From assembly GCA_046260155.1 (NCBI GenBank), contig JBJYXV010000028.1:1-64000 (forward strand): a stretch of DNA of 64,000 nt, read 5' to 3'. Below the pieces are notes generated by a model that was given only the letters and a program-made list of their open reading frames with translations, searched no databases and was not told the DNA's origin. Each line of letters starts with the position of its first letter. Within the stretch, counting starts at the first letter, position 1. This DNA is from PFL25 sp046260155 (lineage in GTDB: Bacteria > Chloroflexota > Anaerolineae > Anaerolineales > UBA4823). The position numbers and the translations under genes were made by a program. Shown piece by piece: positions 54,059 through 62,138 of this stretch.

Positions 54059-54622
54059 CTAATCTCCCAATTTCTCGATTCGCTTTGCCATCAGGATATC
54101 CGGTTTTCCCAGACCGTTAGCATCTGGTATAACGCCAACGATCACAAAGCCTAATTTCTGGTAGAACTGGTAGGGGTGCTGCTTCAGATTTTTAATTTGG
54201 GCAAGGTGTTTAAACACATCGGGATACAGGTCGGTATTGGCGAGCGAGGTCATGCCATCCTCATCATCTGTGCCCAGGTAGATAGTAATACCGCCACGCT
54301 GTCGAATTTGTTCTTCCAGGTCCAACACCAGCATGCGACCGATGCCAATCCCCTGGTGTTCGGGGTGAACGACCAGGGGATGCAGCTGCCAGGCGTGCCC
54401 CTCGTATTCCTTGATGGCGCCGATCCAACCCAGTACCCGGCCATCCTTGTTGACTGCCACCCGGCTGATCCTGCCAACCTCGAATGAATCCTGGACTTCT
54501 TCTAGCGCAGCCTCAAAATCTGGCCAGGCATCCGGCCAGTGTTCTGCAAATCCTTTCACCAGCAGCCGGGCAGTCTGATGGATCTGGTCCTGGTCGTTGG
54601 GTGATAGGGGCGTGATCATCAT
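54059..54622 (-). CDS. GNAT acetyltransferase (resembles AAC(6')-type)
   Basis: A 187-residue acetyl-CoA-dependent acetyltransferase. The acetyl-CoA site is HPLVVHPEHQGIGIGRMLVLDLEEQ (motif A with Q-x-x-G-x-G), followed by GITIYLGTDDEDGMTSLANTDLYPDVF and HPYQFYQKLGFVIVGVIPDANGLGKPDI. This latter arrangement is like proteins annotated as aminoglycoside 6'-N-acetyltransferases in Gram-positives; that substrate is only suggested. Two consecutive ATGs (54622 and 54619) are possible starts, with AGGAG 11-14 bp upstream. It stands alone. Confidence 0.82.
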   Translation of the reverse strand: MMITPLSPNDQDQIHQTARLLVKGFAEHWPDAWPDFEAALEEVQDSFEVGRISRVAVNKDGRVLGWIGAIKEYEGHAWQLHPLVVHPEHQGIGIGRMLVLDLEEQIRQRGGITIYLGTDDEDGMTSLANTDLYPDVFKHLAQIKNLKQHPYQFYQKLGFVIVGVIPDANGLGKPDILMAKRIEKLGD

Positions 54623-54777
54623 GAAACAGCAGGCTCCTGTTTGTGAAATTGGATTAAGATCATTTGACCTGGAAAGTACCTGGTCGCTGATTCTACCAGG
54701 GTCCAGAGCTTTCCGGGAAGTATTTTTAAGGCGAACGTTCAATCCTTGCTTGATGTTCCGGTTTGCTTTGGAAGATT

Positions 54778-55107
54778 CTACATCCAGATTTTTGGCATCA
54801 GGATAAGTAATCCTGCCAGCGCCGCTGCCATCAAGAATAGAAAGACAGCGGATACCACGGCAACCAGGGTGATGATGTATTTGCGCTGCTGCAGCTTGGC
54901 TTCTTCATAAGCTTCCATTTCACGCTCCTTTGTGATGGGGATGGGTATTTCTTCTAACAGCTTCGAAGCTGATATTTTACGGGCAATTTCCGCAAGCTCC
55001 GGATCGTTCTCCAGGTAATTCTCCACGAAGGTTCGAGTTTCGGGGCTGACTTCATCAACGATATATAAGGGAAGTAAATCGATAATAATATTGCGTGATA
55101 TTTCCAT
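54778..55107 (-). CDS. Probable anti-sigma factor
   Basis: A 109-residue protein with an N-terminal soluble part (MEISRNIIIDLLPLYIVDEVSPETRTFVENYLENDPELAEIA) and one transmembrane helix at about 77-100, then a short tail. The order of helices resembles zf-HC2 anti-sigma domains, but the His/Cys zinc ligands are absent. Its ATG overlaps the sigma gene stop by one base (TGATG), the usual layout for an ECF sigma and its anti-sigma. It should hold the sigma factor at the membrane until a signal arrives. Confidence 0.75.
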   Translation of the reverse strand: MEISRNIIIDLLPLYIVDEVSPETRTFVENYLENDPELAEIARKISASKLLEEIPIPITKEREMEAYEEAKLQQRKYIITLVAVVSAVFLFLMAAALAGLLILMPKIWM

Positions 55108-55598
55108 CAGATGCGCACCTCCTCACGTGAAATTCTATTCATGATCAGCTTCTTCCGGACGCGGTGGACTTTTACCTTGGCAGCAGACAGGGAGATATCG
55201 AGGCTGCGTGCGATTTCAGCATAGGGTAGTTCGTGTTGGACCCGCAAGATGAACGCGGTACGGTCAACTTCAGGGAGTGCTTGCAGGCACTCTCTGACAG
55301 CCTCGAGGTCCGATTGAGATTCCACCCTGCGTTCCGGACTTAACCCAGGCTCCGGATAGATATCTTCGAGGGATATCTGCTGGGGCTGATTTCGCTGATC
55401 CTCGAGATATAAATTCCGCGCAATGGTGAGCAGATAAGCTTTGAGAGTTTCGGTGCGGATTGTGTCGTTGTGCACCCAGGCTCGAATGAATGTTTCTGAA
55501 GTGATATCCTCTGCTTTGGCTCTATCTCCAGCCAACCAGAAAGCAAAACGGTAGACATCTGCTGCATAGGATGAGTAAAGTTCATGAAAGTTGACCAC
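55107..55598 (-). CDS. ECF-type RNA polymerase sigma factor
   Basis: A 163-residue sigma-70 family protein with only regions 2 and 4. Region 2 is FHELYSSYAADVYRFAFWLAGDRAKAEDITSETFIRAW and ends in YLLTIARNLYLEDQRN. Region 4 is LPEVDRTAFILRVQHELPYAEIARSLDISLSAAKVKVHRVRKKL. It directs transcription of a stress regulon, controlled by the anti-sigma gene downstream. The start codon is a GTG at 55598 without a strong Shine-Dalgarno. Confidence 0.93.
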   Translation of the reverse strand: MVNFHELYSSYAADVYRFAFWLAGDRAKAEDITSETFIRAWVHNDTIRTETLKAYLLTIARNLYLEDQRNQPQQISLEDIYPEPGLSPERRVESQSDLEAVRECLQALPEVDRTAFILRVQHELPYAEIARSLDISLSAAKVKVHRVRKKLIMNRISREEVRI

Positions 55599-55743
55599 AA
55601 TTGCACTCTACAAATAATATGCAAGATCGATAGAAAAGTTACATTATTAATTTACTGTTGGTTTGGATATCTATAATTTATGGTGCAAAGTTAGCCATTC
55701 GTCGATCGATTGAACGTATTTGAAACCCAAGAATTAGACGTAC

Positions 55744-56472
55744 TCAAGCATGGCGGTAGACCGATATATGTTTTCCAGCCTCAGGGGTGAGAGCATCTTT
55801 GTGCCAGTTTAGCCATCGATAGCTTAGAGCTAATCCAGCCATTCTGGCCATCAGATCGAGCTCAGCAGGCCAGGCATAGCGTATTTTGAGGGGATACGTG
55901 TCGATACCTTCTGCACTCAAATGGATCAACTGCTGGGTAATTTGCTGCTGGATGGGGTCAACTTGTGAAGTTTCAAGACGGCAGCCCTTCTCTTCTATTG
56001 CCATAACTCGCACAGTTTGGTGGTTATCAAAGCGAGACATATCTGGAATAAAAGCTTCGATCAGGAATACACCCTGCGATGATAGATGGCTGGCAACATT
56101 GGAGAAGCACCGCACCTGTTCTTCCTGGGTCGTCAGCGCGAAAAAAGTGTTGAAGAGGATGTAAATCAGCTCGAACTGCCCTTCAACATCTATTTCCGCA
56201 AAATTTCCAAGGGAGACCTGGATGTCATCCCCGTGCGGCTTGGCCTTGAGCTTGGCGATCATGGCTGGCGAAGCATCTATGCCATGCACTTCGATGCCTG
56301 CCTGGGATAGAGGCAGGGCAATCCGTCCCGTCCCAACGCCTAATTCAAGCGCGCGGCCTCCCTGTGCCAGTTCAGCCAGCGTTGAAACGGATTTGGGATC
56401 GAAATCAGCGTACCAATGATCATAGACCTCTGCGATATTTTCCCCATAAGTGGATTCTGAATAATCTCTCAT
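55744..56472 (-). CDS. Class I SAM-dependent methyltransferase
   Basis: A 242-residue soluble methyltransferase with motif I RALELGVGTGRIALPLSQAG, the acidic residue of motif II in VHGIDASPAMIAKL, and motif post-II QFELIYILFNTFFAL. The C-terminal half has EKGCRLETSQVDPIQQQITQQ and IRYAWPAELDLMARMAGL, as in small-molecule or unspecific methyltransferases of the Methyltransf_25 type. The ATG at 56472 has GAGG 8 bp upstream. It follows the unknown gene at 56500 closely, so they may be cotranscribed. Confidence 0.88.
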   Translation of the reverse strand: MRDYSESTYGENIAEVYDHWYADFDPKSVSTLAELAQGGRALELGVGTGRIALPLSQAGIEVHGIDASPAMIAKLKAKPHGDDIQVSLGNFAEIDVEGQFELIYILFNTFFALTTQEEQVRCFSNVASHLSSQGVFLIEAFIPDMSRFDNHQTVRVMAIEEKGCRLETSQVDPIQQQITQQLIHLSAEGIDTYPLKIRYAWPAELDLMARMAGLALSYRWLNWHKDALTPEAGKHISVYRHA

Positions 56473-56499
56473 CACGCTCACCTCGTAAATCAATAAGAC

Positions 56500-57096
56500 T
56501 CATTTAGATGGATGATCCAGGTTCAGGTCTTCTAATATAAAAAATCTTTGTGCGACTACCCTGTAGCTTGGGTGATAAGCCTCAACGTATTTTGTCGAGT
56601 GATGGATTGCCGGGTATCCTGATGCCGCCATTTGACGAATCATCTCTCTCAGGCGTTCAGGAGGGAAGGGTAGTTGATCACCCTGGGCTAATGCCTCGAT
56701 GCTGGTCCAGTAATGTTTGAGCACATCAAAACTGCCGCGGAACCCGTTTGCCGTGCTGACAAATGCTTGAAGAAGTTTTTCGGGTTGCCCTCCAGAAGCA
56801 ATATAAGGCTGTAGATGGATGCGGACGATATTATGGTCTGGGGATATAGGATCCACCAATGATTCTGGGGAGGCGCCCGGTAGATGATTTAGCTCCCGAA
56901 AAAGCCATTGGCGGGCGTATTCGATATCCTTAACTGCATGTTCGCTTCCCATTGCAGCCTGGTGGGCTAATTTATAAAGGTCCTCAATTTGCAGCTCTGG
57001 GTACCGAGAATAATGATCTAAAATGATTGATTTAAAGTCAGATGATTTCATTGCAGGGTTTCCGCTTCCATTGTAACTGATCGCTTGTGGGATCAT
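56500..57096 (-). CDS. Unrecognised soluble protein
   Basis: A 198-residue protein without signal peptide or membrane segment. Visible stretches are ILDHYSRYPELQIEDLYKLAHQAAMGSEHAV, ISPDHNIVRIHLQPYIASGG, and HHSTKYVEAYHPSYRVVAQRFF. Several conserved-looking His residues could be functional. The family is not recognised. AGGAG lies 4 bp before the ATG at 57096; an internal ATG at 57051 (MKSSDFKS) has a weaker site. It precedes the methyltransferase gene by 27 bp. Confidence 0.75.
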   Translation of the reverse strand: MIPQAISYNGSGNPAMKSSDFKSIILDHYSRYPELQIEDLYKLAHQAAMGSEHAVKDIEYARQWLFRELNHLPGASPESLVDPISPDHNIVRIHLQPYIASGGQPEKLLQAFVSTANGFRGSFDVLKHYWTSIEALAQGDQLPFPPERLREMIRQMAASGYPAIHHSTKYVEAYHPSYRVVAQRFFILEDLNLDHPSK

Positions 57097-57225
57097 ATTT
57101 CTCCTTTTCTGGGTTTGGGCAAGTCCATCTTAATTTGGAGGCTAGAAAGTAAGAACACCCAGGGATAACATTCCCAGCATCAGGTAGTTCCGATATTTTC
57201 CGGTGCGGAAATTCCGAAAGAAAAA

Positions 57226-57254
57226 GGGCTGTCGAACCCCGACAGCCCAATTTT
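57226..57254 (-). terminator. Terminator after the SH3b lipoprotein gene
   Basis: GGGCTGTCG (57226-57234) pairs perfectly with CGACAGCCC (57240-57248), 5-nt loop. On the minus strand it is followed by TTTTTCTTT, and on the plus strand by AATTTTTT, so it can work both ways. Confidence 0.9.
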
Positions 57255-57277
57255 TTCCGTTAAGATGTTGGATTCGT

Positions 57278-58717
57278 TCACGGGCAAAGCTGCGATTCCA
57301 TCACCGGCAGGTTTGCGGCATTGTTTGCAGTCACATACCTTGCATTCACCCAACCAATTCCATCCGATGAAATATCGCTCGAGATACGGATGGCATACCA
57401 ACCATTATCTGCGCTGATGCCAACCGCCACGGCGACGGACCCGATTGGTGGCACCCCGTAGGAAGTGCACTGGTTATTGGGTCCGCTGCGGATATTCACC
57501 GCATCGATGGTGGTCACGGTCGCATCGCTTTCACTTGGTGGAGGCGGTTCGATTTCTGCGGGTGGGGGTGGAGCAGGCAGAACAGGCAGGTTTGCAGTTC
57601 CGGAGGAGGTCACGAAAGCGGCAGATACCCAGCCAATACCGCTCTCGATCAAGGATGTGGGTAAACTAACCGCGAACCAGGCCTGGTCTGCAGAGACTCC
57701 CACAGCTTCGGTTGTGGCACCTTGCTGGGCAACGATCAGTACAGGATAGAAGGAGGCAGGACCGCTGCGCACTTTGACATATGTGTTTGCGGTCACGCTG
57801 GGTACGCCTGGGGCAGCCGTAGGCAATACTCCCGTCGTGGGTGGAGCAGGTAATGAGGGAGGGATGAATTCTTCCTCGAGCTGCCATACCATCAGGTTGT
57901 CGTACTCAACCACAAATCCACTGTCGGTGGCAGTTTGGACGAAATACCCGAACTTACCATCCCCTGTGTAAGTATTATCCGTAACCTCGGTCAGGTAATA
58001 GCCATTTGCATAAAGGTGATAGACGCCTCCGTAAGCAGCCACGCCCAGCCGGTTGACTGCGTCTAACCCGACATTGACCACTTCACTGGGGGTTGGTTCT
58101 AAAAGCACCGTTGATCTTTCGCCGTCCCACAGGGTCAACGAATATCTACCGTCACAGCTCAAACCGAGCAGGTAGCCCCGATCGTTATCGGGAGCACGAT
58201 AAAGCAGTCCAAAGCGGTCGTTGGCTTTGCAATCGTCTGGCATGAAGACCATCGTGTCGACATAGAAATTTTTAAATTCGGGCCAGGATACCTCCCAGCA
58301 GATATTTCCCTGGCCACCCTTGGCAGTCATCACATACTCTCCATCCGTGATCTCGGACTTGAAACAATCGGTATCAAAAAGTGTCCAGTTTGTCCCGGTA
58401 TTAAATGTTTCAACCGCATCCGGTTCTCCAAGTATCTGAGCCGGATCGGCTGCCACCAGTTCGGGGGTGGGTGTTAAAGTGGGAGTCGCCGTCGGTGTTG
58501 GGGAGGGTGGCAGTGTTGAAGTAGGCATTTCCGTCGGCGGTGGGATTTCTGTGGGCGGCGGTGCTTCAGCAGGTGCCATGGCGGTCAGGGTTGCATTGAC
58601 GCTGTTTTCTATTTCCTGCTGGTCAACTGTCGGTTCCGGTGGGCTGGTTGGACTCGAACAGGCAGCTGATACCAGGCTGACCAGCAAGAGTATTAAGAGC
58701 AGGGTTTTTCTCATCAT
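57278..58717 (-). CDS. SH3b-domain lipoprotein with LamG-like domain
   Basis: A 479-residue surface lipoprotein. The signal ends in lipobox SAAC (Cys20). Residues about 30-85 are a Pro/Thr-rich linker (PTPTATPTLTPTPE), typical of Chloroflexota exported proteins. A beta-rich LamG/glycoside-hydrolase-associated domain spans about 95-280 (TFNTGTNWTLFDTDCF, GLLYRAPDNDRGYLLGLSCDGRYSL). Two bacterial SH3 domains follow (YVKVRSGPASFYPVLIVAQQG and AVNIRSGPNNQCTSYG, each ending in a GIGWVSA/GIGWVNARYV segment). The likely role is cell-wall or carbohydrate binding. GGAGGAG precedes the ATG. Confidence 0.85.
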   Translation of the reverse strand: MMRKTLLLILLLVSLVSAACSSPTSPPEPTVDQQEIENSVNATLTAMAPAEAPPPTEIPPPTEMPTSTLPPSPTPTATPTLTPTPELVAADPAQILGEPDAVETFNTGTNWTLFDTDCFKSEITDGEYVMTAKGGQGNICWEVSWPEFKNFYVDTMVFMPDDCKANDRFGLLYRAPDNDRGYLLGLSCDGRYSLTLWDGERSTVLLEPTPSEVVNVGLDAVNRLGVAAYGGVYHLYANGYYLTEVTDNTYTGDGKFGYFVQTATDSGFVVEYDNLMVWQLEEEFIPPSLPAPPTTGVLPTAAPGVPSVTANTYVKVRSGPASFYPVLIVAQQGATTEAVGVSADQAWFAVSLPTSLIESGIGWVSAAFVTSSGTANLPVLPAPPPPAEIEPPPPSESDATVTTIDAVNIRSGPNNQCTSYGVPPIGSVAVAVGISADNGWYAIRISSDISSDGIGWVNARYVTANNAANLPVMESQLCP

Positions 58718-59307
58718 CTTTCTCCTCCTTCTATTTTCGAATCTTTTATCCAGTCGGGTACTGGGAAGTGATCTGGATGTGTTTTTTCATAGGGCATCTC
58801 GGATAAGGTTTCTTACCGAAATAAACAGTTTTTTAGTGAAACCGAACTTAACTATAATCAATAGTGGTGATAGTGTCCATACTTAATGTCATCGGTGTCC
58901 GCGGCCAGACAGTCAAGTAGATCTGACCCGTGTATAAGGACAAAAAATTCTAAATATTAGAGGTAGTGATATTCATTGCTGTATTTCATTCATCAGGGGC
59001 ACTCTCATGCACGCATATTGCAAAGGAGATAGAAAGCTTGTATAGTAATATCTACAGGCATCTGCAGTTGGCCCGAGCAGCTTTGATGGGGGTGATCATA
59101 CCAATTTGAAGATCAACCTGCCAGGTAAATAAATTGGGATCAGCATCACATGCGGAGGGTAAATGGTACATAATTTTAGTAAACCAAGAATCTGGGGAAA
59201 ATATATACATCGTATCATCGTTTCCTTCAGTGAAATACTGAAGTAAGAATGGTTTGCAATATTCCTGCTTGGTTGCAAAATCATTCCTGAGACCTAAGGA
59301 GAAAGTG
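58718..59307. other. Long intergenic region
   Basis: About 590 bp without a supported gene. The promoter at 59018-59046 is the only clear site; it would give a leader of about 260 nt for the secreted repeat protein. An 87-codon minus-strand frame overlapping the downstream start has no domain and is not called. Confidence 0.5.
59018..59046 (+). promoter_or_regulatory. Promoter of the secreted repeat protein
   Basis: TTGCAA (59018-59023), 17 bp, TATAGT (59041-59046). Matches are 4/6 and 5/6. Transcription should begin near 59053. Confidence 0.4.
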
Positions 59308-60687
59308 ATGTACACAAGAAAAAAACCAGGTATTTTGATAATTGCTTTCGTGGGGATATTGGTTCTTGGAGCTGTACCTACTAGTGCGCAGCTATCAAGA
59401 AGTGTGCCAGTTCCAATACTTGAGACCCAACCACCCGAAACGCCAAAGAACAGCGCTCAGAATCCCACTGTAGTGGTTTCTCCGCTTGGCGACCAGATTG
59501 GCGATAATTTCGTGATCAGAAATGACATTGGATTAGTTGAAGAGCATCCTGCAATCGCTTATTCAAGCCTTCAGCAAGAATATTTGGTCGTCTGGTATAA
59601 CGACCGGTCAGGGAATGATGATATTCGTGGACAACGAGTGTCGAGGAATGGGGAATTGATCGGTGGTGCATTTTACATCTCCGCTGGCCCAGGAGCGGAC
59701 CGCAGGTATCCGGCAGTTTCATACAACAGTAAGCACGATCAGTATCTTATCGTCTGGGAACATAATGACGGTCTCTGGAACTCGATCCGTGCCCGGCGCG
59801 TTTCGGGAACAGGGGCCGTACTCGACACGACGGATATCGTTCTTACCAGCGGTTCAAACATTATTACTCCCGCGAAACCCGCAGTTGAATATGCATATAC
59901 ATCAGATAAGTACTTGGTTGTTTGGCAGGAAACGTTTCATCCCATACCCATCCAAAGCGATATACTGGGTCAAGTAGTATCAAGTTCCGGCACACTTGAA
60001 GGAAGTCCATTTGTTATTTCAAAGGATCCCGGTAATATTCCCAGAAAAAACCCGGTCCTGGCGTATAATCGCAAACGCAATGAGTTTTTAGTTGTCTGGC
60101 AGAAGTATTACTCGTCCAGTATAGATTTTGTAATTGGTAGGCGGGTGACGGGTGGGGGATTACCATTAAATCCTGCGGAAATTGTTATTCATGCGGTTAC
60201 TGTAAGCAGCACAAATCCTTCTGTGGCAGCTCTACCGGATGCTACTGCCAGCGGGCAGTACTTGGTGGTCTTTGAGCTGCTCTATCCTCCATCCAACTAC
60301 AATATTTACAGCCGCTTTGTCAGCGGCGAGGGAGTTGTAGGGGCTGGACAGTATATTGCCTCGAGTTCGGAAGATGAAACTCATCCAGCAATCGCCAGTA
60401 ATGAGGTGTCCAAGCGATATCTCGTGGCGTGGACACGACCAACATCACCTCCGATTGTCTACGATTACATCGCAGGAAGATCTATCTCCACTACTGGGGC
60501 TCTCATCGGAGCAGAAAAGTACATTGGCGGTTTCCCGCTCGCGGATCAAGCGGTGATCAGCAGTGGTCCATTTGGGGATTTTATGATCGCATTTAAGGAC
60601 CAGCAACCGCCGTCCATCGATTCGGGGATATACGGGCAATTGTGGGGTGATCGCGTCTACCTGCCATTGACGTTACGCAACCACTGA
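59308..60687 (+). CDS. Secreted seven-repeat protein, probable beta-propeller
   Basis: A 459-residue exported protein. The ATG at 59308 (MYTRKKPG, AGGAG upstream) gives a Sec signal ending near VPTSAQ. Seven repeats of about 50-60 residues follow, each with a strand like EYLVVWYND, QYLIVWEHN, KYLVVWQET, EFLVVWQKY, QYLVVFELL, RYLVAWTRP and DFMIAFKDQ, then an IRGQRVS-like strand. Seven such units fit a seven-bladed propeller. The C-terminus RVYLPLTLRNH is the kind of short hydrophobic tail seen on many Chloroflexota secreted proteins. Function is unknown; adhesion or sugar binding is plausible. Confidence 0.8.
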   Translation: MYTRKKPGILIIAFVGILVLGAVPTSAQLSRSVPVPILETQPPETPKNSAQNPTVVVSPLGDQIGDNFVIRNDIGLVEEHPAIAYSSLQQEYLVVWYNDRSGNDDIRGQRVSRNGELIGGAFYISAGPGADRRYPAVSYNSKHDQYLIVWEHNDGLWNSIRARRVSGTGAVLDTTDIVLTSGSNIITPAKPAVEYAYTSDKYLVVWQETFHPIPIQSDILGQVVSSSGTLEGSPFVISKDPGNIPRKNPVLAYNRKRNEFLVVWQKYYSSSIDFVIGRRVTGGGLPLNPAEIVIHAVTVSSTNPSVAALPDATASGQYLVVFELLYPPSNYNIYSRFVSGEGVVGAGQYIASSSEDETHPAIASNEVSKRYLVAWTRPTSPPIVYDYIAGRSISTTGALIGAEKYIGGFPLADQAVISSGPFGDFMIAFKDQQPPSIDSGIYGQLWGDRVYLPLTLRNH

Positions 60688-60719
60688 GCGAATAATGGAA
60701 TCAAGCGGAGATTAAGTGC

Positions 60720-60948
60720 TTAGGGGCTGTCCAGAAAAGAAATGAGGTTGCCAATGCAGTGTAGATTGTCATGCTGAGCGCAGCGAACCATCTGATTCCT
60801 ATCAGGAAGACACTTTCCCTTGGGCGGACAAACCAAGATCAGGACTTCGTTCAGAGGTGCATCCACAATCAAGATGCAATTCTTGACTGGTCCCATGAAT
60901 TGTGAGTGAACGTAAAGAGGCTGTCCCAATTTTTTAGGACAGCCTCTT
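60720..60948. repeat. Intergenic repeat debris with a hairpin
   Basis: Contains TGTCATGCTGAGCGCAGCG (from about 60768), of the same type as the TCATTCTGAGC repeat near 90, and a 12-bp perfect hairpin AAGAGGCTGTCC (60915-60926) with GGACAGCCTCTT (60937-60948). The stem resembles IS-end or terminator sequence, but there is no transposase. It may also end the minus-strand operon from 61910. Confidence 0.55.
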
Positions 60949-60990
60949 AAGTTAATTTTGTTTTGCGGGCATCGCTTCGGGCTGGATCTA

Positions 60991-61305
60991 TCATCCATTA
61001 CCCAGCAGGTCCAACATATGCTTGCGGTAATCCTCGAAAGCAGTGCGACCTTTGTCCGTCAGAGAGAGCATGGTATGGGGGCGTTTGTCCTTGATTTCCT
61101 TTTCGACTTCGATGTAACCTACTTCTTCCAGTTTGCTCATGTGGGAGGAGAGATTGCCGTATGTCAGTCCTGTACGGCTGAGCAGGAAGACGAAATCTGC
61201 GCTCTTGACGGCCGAGAGATAAGCCAGGATTTTTAACCGGGCAGGTTCGTGTACGATGCGGTCCAGTTCCAGGTCGACGTCTGCCTGGGATGTATTTTCG
61301 GCCAT
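60991..61305 (-). CDS. Winged-helix transcriptional regulator
   Basis: A 104-residue DNA-binding protein of the ArsR/MarR-like winged-helix type, with LDRIVHEPARLKILAYLSAVKSADFVFLLSRTGLTYGNLSSHMSKLEEVGYIEVEKE and a wing-like KDKRPHTMLSLTDKGRTAFEDYR. There are no metal-binding Cys. GGAGG lies 7 bp before the ATG at 61305, which is preferred over a GTG at 61311. It is the second gene of an operon with a membrane protein and probably regulates that operon. Confidence 0.85.
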   Translation of the reverse strand: MAENTSQADVDLELDRIVHEPARLKILAYLSAVKSADFVFLLSRTGLTYGNLSSHMSKLEEVGYIEVEKEIKDKRPHTMLSLTDKGRTAFEDYRKHMLDLLGNG

Positions 61306-61307
61306 CT

Positions 61308-61910
61308 TCACGCCTCCATCTGTGGGCGTGGGTATTTGCGCAGGAAGCGCACCAGGACCACGATTCCCGAGATCATGATTAAGCCACCGCCGAGGACGAC
61401 AGAGAACGCGAAGGCGTCAAACGTGGTGATGGATTTATCAAGGATCTCACCCCCGGCGAATGAAACCAGGAGGATCAAAGCGTAGATATAGATGCGGGGA
61501 GCATTGAGCAGGTAAGCCAGCAGGGCAACCCCGGCAGCCAGAACCAATCCCAGGATGCCCAGGGAATAATCGCTGACCAGCGTGTTTCCAGCAGCCCTGC
61601 TGAGCAGGATGCCTCCAAAGACGACCAGCCCAGCCACGAATAAGAATACTGCCAGGTTTGTTAATCGTCGTTCCATCTTTGGGCTGGGTTCGATCACCCC
61701 GATGCGGGGGATGGTGATTGTTCGCTTTCCGATGTACCAGATGCCTAATCCAAGCAGGCCGATCAAGCCGATCAATCCGGTTGGTTTCATCATCAGCATC
61801 AATCCCCAGGCAGTAATCACAACACCAATGGCGATATCGACTAAGCCATCTTCGCTGTAGGATAGGTAAACCTGCCGTTCAATTTCCTTCATATCAAGTT
61901 GGTAAGACAT
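61308..61910 (-). CDS. Multi-helix membrane protein linked to a regulator
   Basis: A 200-residue integral membrane protein with about five to six hydrophobic segments, starting MSYQLDMKEIERQVYLSYSEDGLVDIAIGVVITAWGL, then a short basic loop (YIGKRTITIPRIG) and more helices to the end. No specific family is recognised. GGAGGTCAAA gives a strong ribosome-binding site before the ATG at 61910. It sits 2 bp upstream of the winged-helix gene and behind a perfect promoter. Confidence 0.8.
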   Translation of the reverse strand: MSYQLDMKEIERQVYLSYSEDGLVDIAIGVVITAWGLMLMMKPTGLIGLIGLLGLGIWYIGKRTITIPRIGVIEPSPKMERRLTNLAVFLFVAGLVVFGGILLSRAAGNTLVSDYSLGILGLVLAAGVALLAYLLNAPRIYIYALILLVSFAGGEILDKSITTFDAFAFSVVLGGGLIMISGIVVLVRFLRKYPRPQMEA

Positions 61911-61936
61911 TTTGACCTCCGTATAGTCATGGCAAT

Positions 61937-61972
61937 ATATTTGTAATGCCATTATGTTTGTATCGCAAATAT
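61937..61972 (-). promoter_or_regulatory. Inverted repeat in the regulator operon leader
   Basis: ATATTTG (61937-61943) and CAAATAT (61966-61972) form a spaced inverted repeat just downstream of the predicted start of transcription (about 61976). This is a likely operator for the winged-helix protein of the same operon. Confidence 0.35.
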
Positions 61973-61982
61973 AATTGTCATG

Positions 61983-62011
61983 ATTATACACATTTCTCTA
62001 TAGATTGTCAA
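61983..62011 (-). promoter_or_regulatory. Perfect consensus promoter of the regulator operon
   Basis: On the minus strand TTGACA (62011-62006), 17 bp, TATAAT (61988-61983): 12/12 to sigma-70 consensus. It is the strongest promoter in the window and controls the membrane protein/regulator operon. Confidence 0.85.
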
Positions 62012-62138
62012 GCTGATTTCTAGAGTTGGAGGACCTTGGTTTCAGCTGGAAAACGGAGCGGATTGGCGGAGACCTTTTTTCAAGGATAGGTGTCCGCAGC
62101 TTTCATGTTGTACACAGGCAGTCTAAGTTCCAGCGAAT

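Noticed and set aside
59052..59315. 87-codon minus-strand ORF
   Set aside because: Overlaps the start of the secreted repeat protein and has no domain or ribosome-binding site.
60720..60948. Insertion sequence remnant
   Set aside because: There is a hairpin and repeat-like sequence but no transposase fragment or target duplication.
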